Origin: Candidatus Colivivens caballi
GTDB taxonomy: Bacteria; Bacteroidota; Bacteroidia; Bacteroidales; Bacteroidaceae
Length of the DNA stretch: 34,309 nucleotides
Direction: 5' to 3'
Assembly (NCBI GenBank): GCA_018065565.1
Contig: JAGHSZ010000137.1
Span: 1-34,309, forward strand
Shown: positions 34,028 to 34,309 of the stretch, in pieces
Numbering within the stretch: the stretch's first letter is position 1
Layout of the letters: every line of letters begins with the position of its first letter
Notes under the pieces: generated by a model
Seen by the model: only the letters and a program-made list of their open reading frames with translations
Database searches by the model: none
What the model was told of the DNA's origin: nothing
Made by a program: the position numbers and the translations under genes

Positions 34028-34037
34028 GTTTCGTAGG

Positions 34038-34064
34038 TGTTAACTGTTAACTGTTAATTGCACC
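34038..34064 (-). repeat. Right inverted repeat of the HU/smalltalk cassette (27 bp)
   Basis: The reverse complement of 32753-32779 with one mismatch. It lies 10 nt after the terminator T-run. Built of GTTAAC/GTTAAT units of about 7 bp followed by TGCACC. Confidence 0.85.
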
Positions 34065-34118
34065 CTATATTGAATGTCTAATTTCGTAAATTTCGTGTTC
34101 AAGAAACAATAACTGTTT

Positions 34119-34275
34119 AACACAGAGAAGGTTCGGTTTTATCTTATTTATGAACCTTATCACAGAGTGATGCGCAAGTGAAAAGTGAAGAGTGAAAAGT
34201 GAAAAGTGAAAAATGGAATCAATCAACACAGAGAAGGTTCGGTTTTATCTTATTTATGAACCTTATCACAGAGTG
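34119..34275 (+). repeat. Exact 51-bp direct repeats with GTGAAAAG repeats between
   Basis: 34119-34169 and 34225-34275 are identical over 51 bp (beginning AACACAGAGAAGGTTC and ending CACAGAGTG), 106 bp apart. Each holds an inverted AAGGTTC/GAACCTT pair. Between them lies a run of GTGAAAAG-type units (34177-34212) like that at 27653-27680. No gene is seen from 33959 to the window end. Confidence 0.9.
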
Positions 34276-34309
34276 TGCCCTCGGCACATGAAGAGGACAC
34301 GGAGTGTAG

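Overview
The window looks like chromosomal DNA of a Bacteroidales bacterium, most likely Prevotella or a close relative (genus is inference). Signs are the Bacteroidetes-type promoter boxes (TAnnTTTG at -7, with TTTG/TTG about 20 nt upstream) in front of many genes, near absence of Shine-Dalgarno sites, and lineage-typical proteins: a Bacteroidetes LptD, a DUF4421-like protein, an HU-related protein and a smalltalk protein. Nearly all long genes are ordinary housekeeping, nutrient-uptake or envelope genes. The unusual material lies in the intergenic DNA and in the last 2.5 kb.

Layout. 1-4.3 kb, minus strand: a secreted hypothetical protein, an SDR oxidoreductase and a lipoprotein M3 dipeptidyl carboxypeptidase, with a possible gene remnant behind a good promoter at about 1 kb. 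4.5-15.2 kb, plus strand: aspS, yidC, an S9 dipeptidyl-peptidase-like lipoprotein, an MFS transporter, a POT peptide transporter, a stand-alone NAD(P)HX dehydratase, guanine deaminase and a 38-aa zinc-ribbon protein. 15.2-15.6 kb: intergenic DNA with a nine-unit array of 22-bp period. 15.6-17.8 kb, minus: a DUF4421-like outer-membrane protein and a Gfo/Idh/MocA oxidoreductase. 18.0-24.7 kb, plus: an RlmD/RumA-type rRNA methyltransferase, then an RND adaptor, RND pump and secreted esterase. 25.0-28.6 kb, minus: a double-CMD-domain protein, pyrD, pyrK and a secreted DNA/RNA endonuclease. 28.6 kb: tRNA-Thr(CGT) with promoter and terminator. 28.8-31.8 kb, minus: LptD. 31.8-34.3 kb: a repeat-rich stretch holding small ORFs and an HU/smalltalk gene pair.

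How the genes fit together. Two peptidases (M3 and S9) and a proton-coupled oligopeptide transporter make a plausible peptide-utilisation set. YidC, LptD and the RND pump serve the envelope. PyrK and PyrD form the two subunits of an NAD-dependent dihydroorotate dehydrogenase. The secreted nuclease and guanine deaminase could feed nucleotide salvage.

Most interesting structure. (1) Several intergenic regions carry tandem arrays with exactly 22-bp period but different unit sequences, each unit having dyad symmetry. At 15381-15578 the unit changes from a GGTGTACACC core to a CGAGCGCTCG core without losing phase. (2) The HU/smalltalk pair and a 52-aa membrane peptide lie between 27-bp inverted repeats (32753-32779 and 34038-34064), which suggests a discrete cassette. 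The amidase gene usual in this neighbourhood is missing. (3) An AT-rich module in front of -7 boxes recurs with identical geometry at two promoters. No CRISPR array, rRNA, transposase, integrase or recognised defence system was found.
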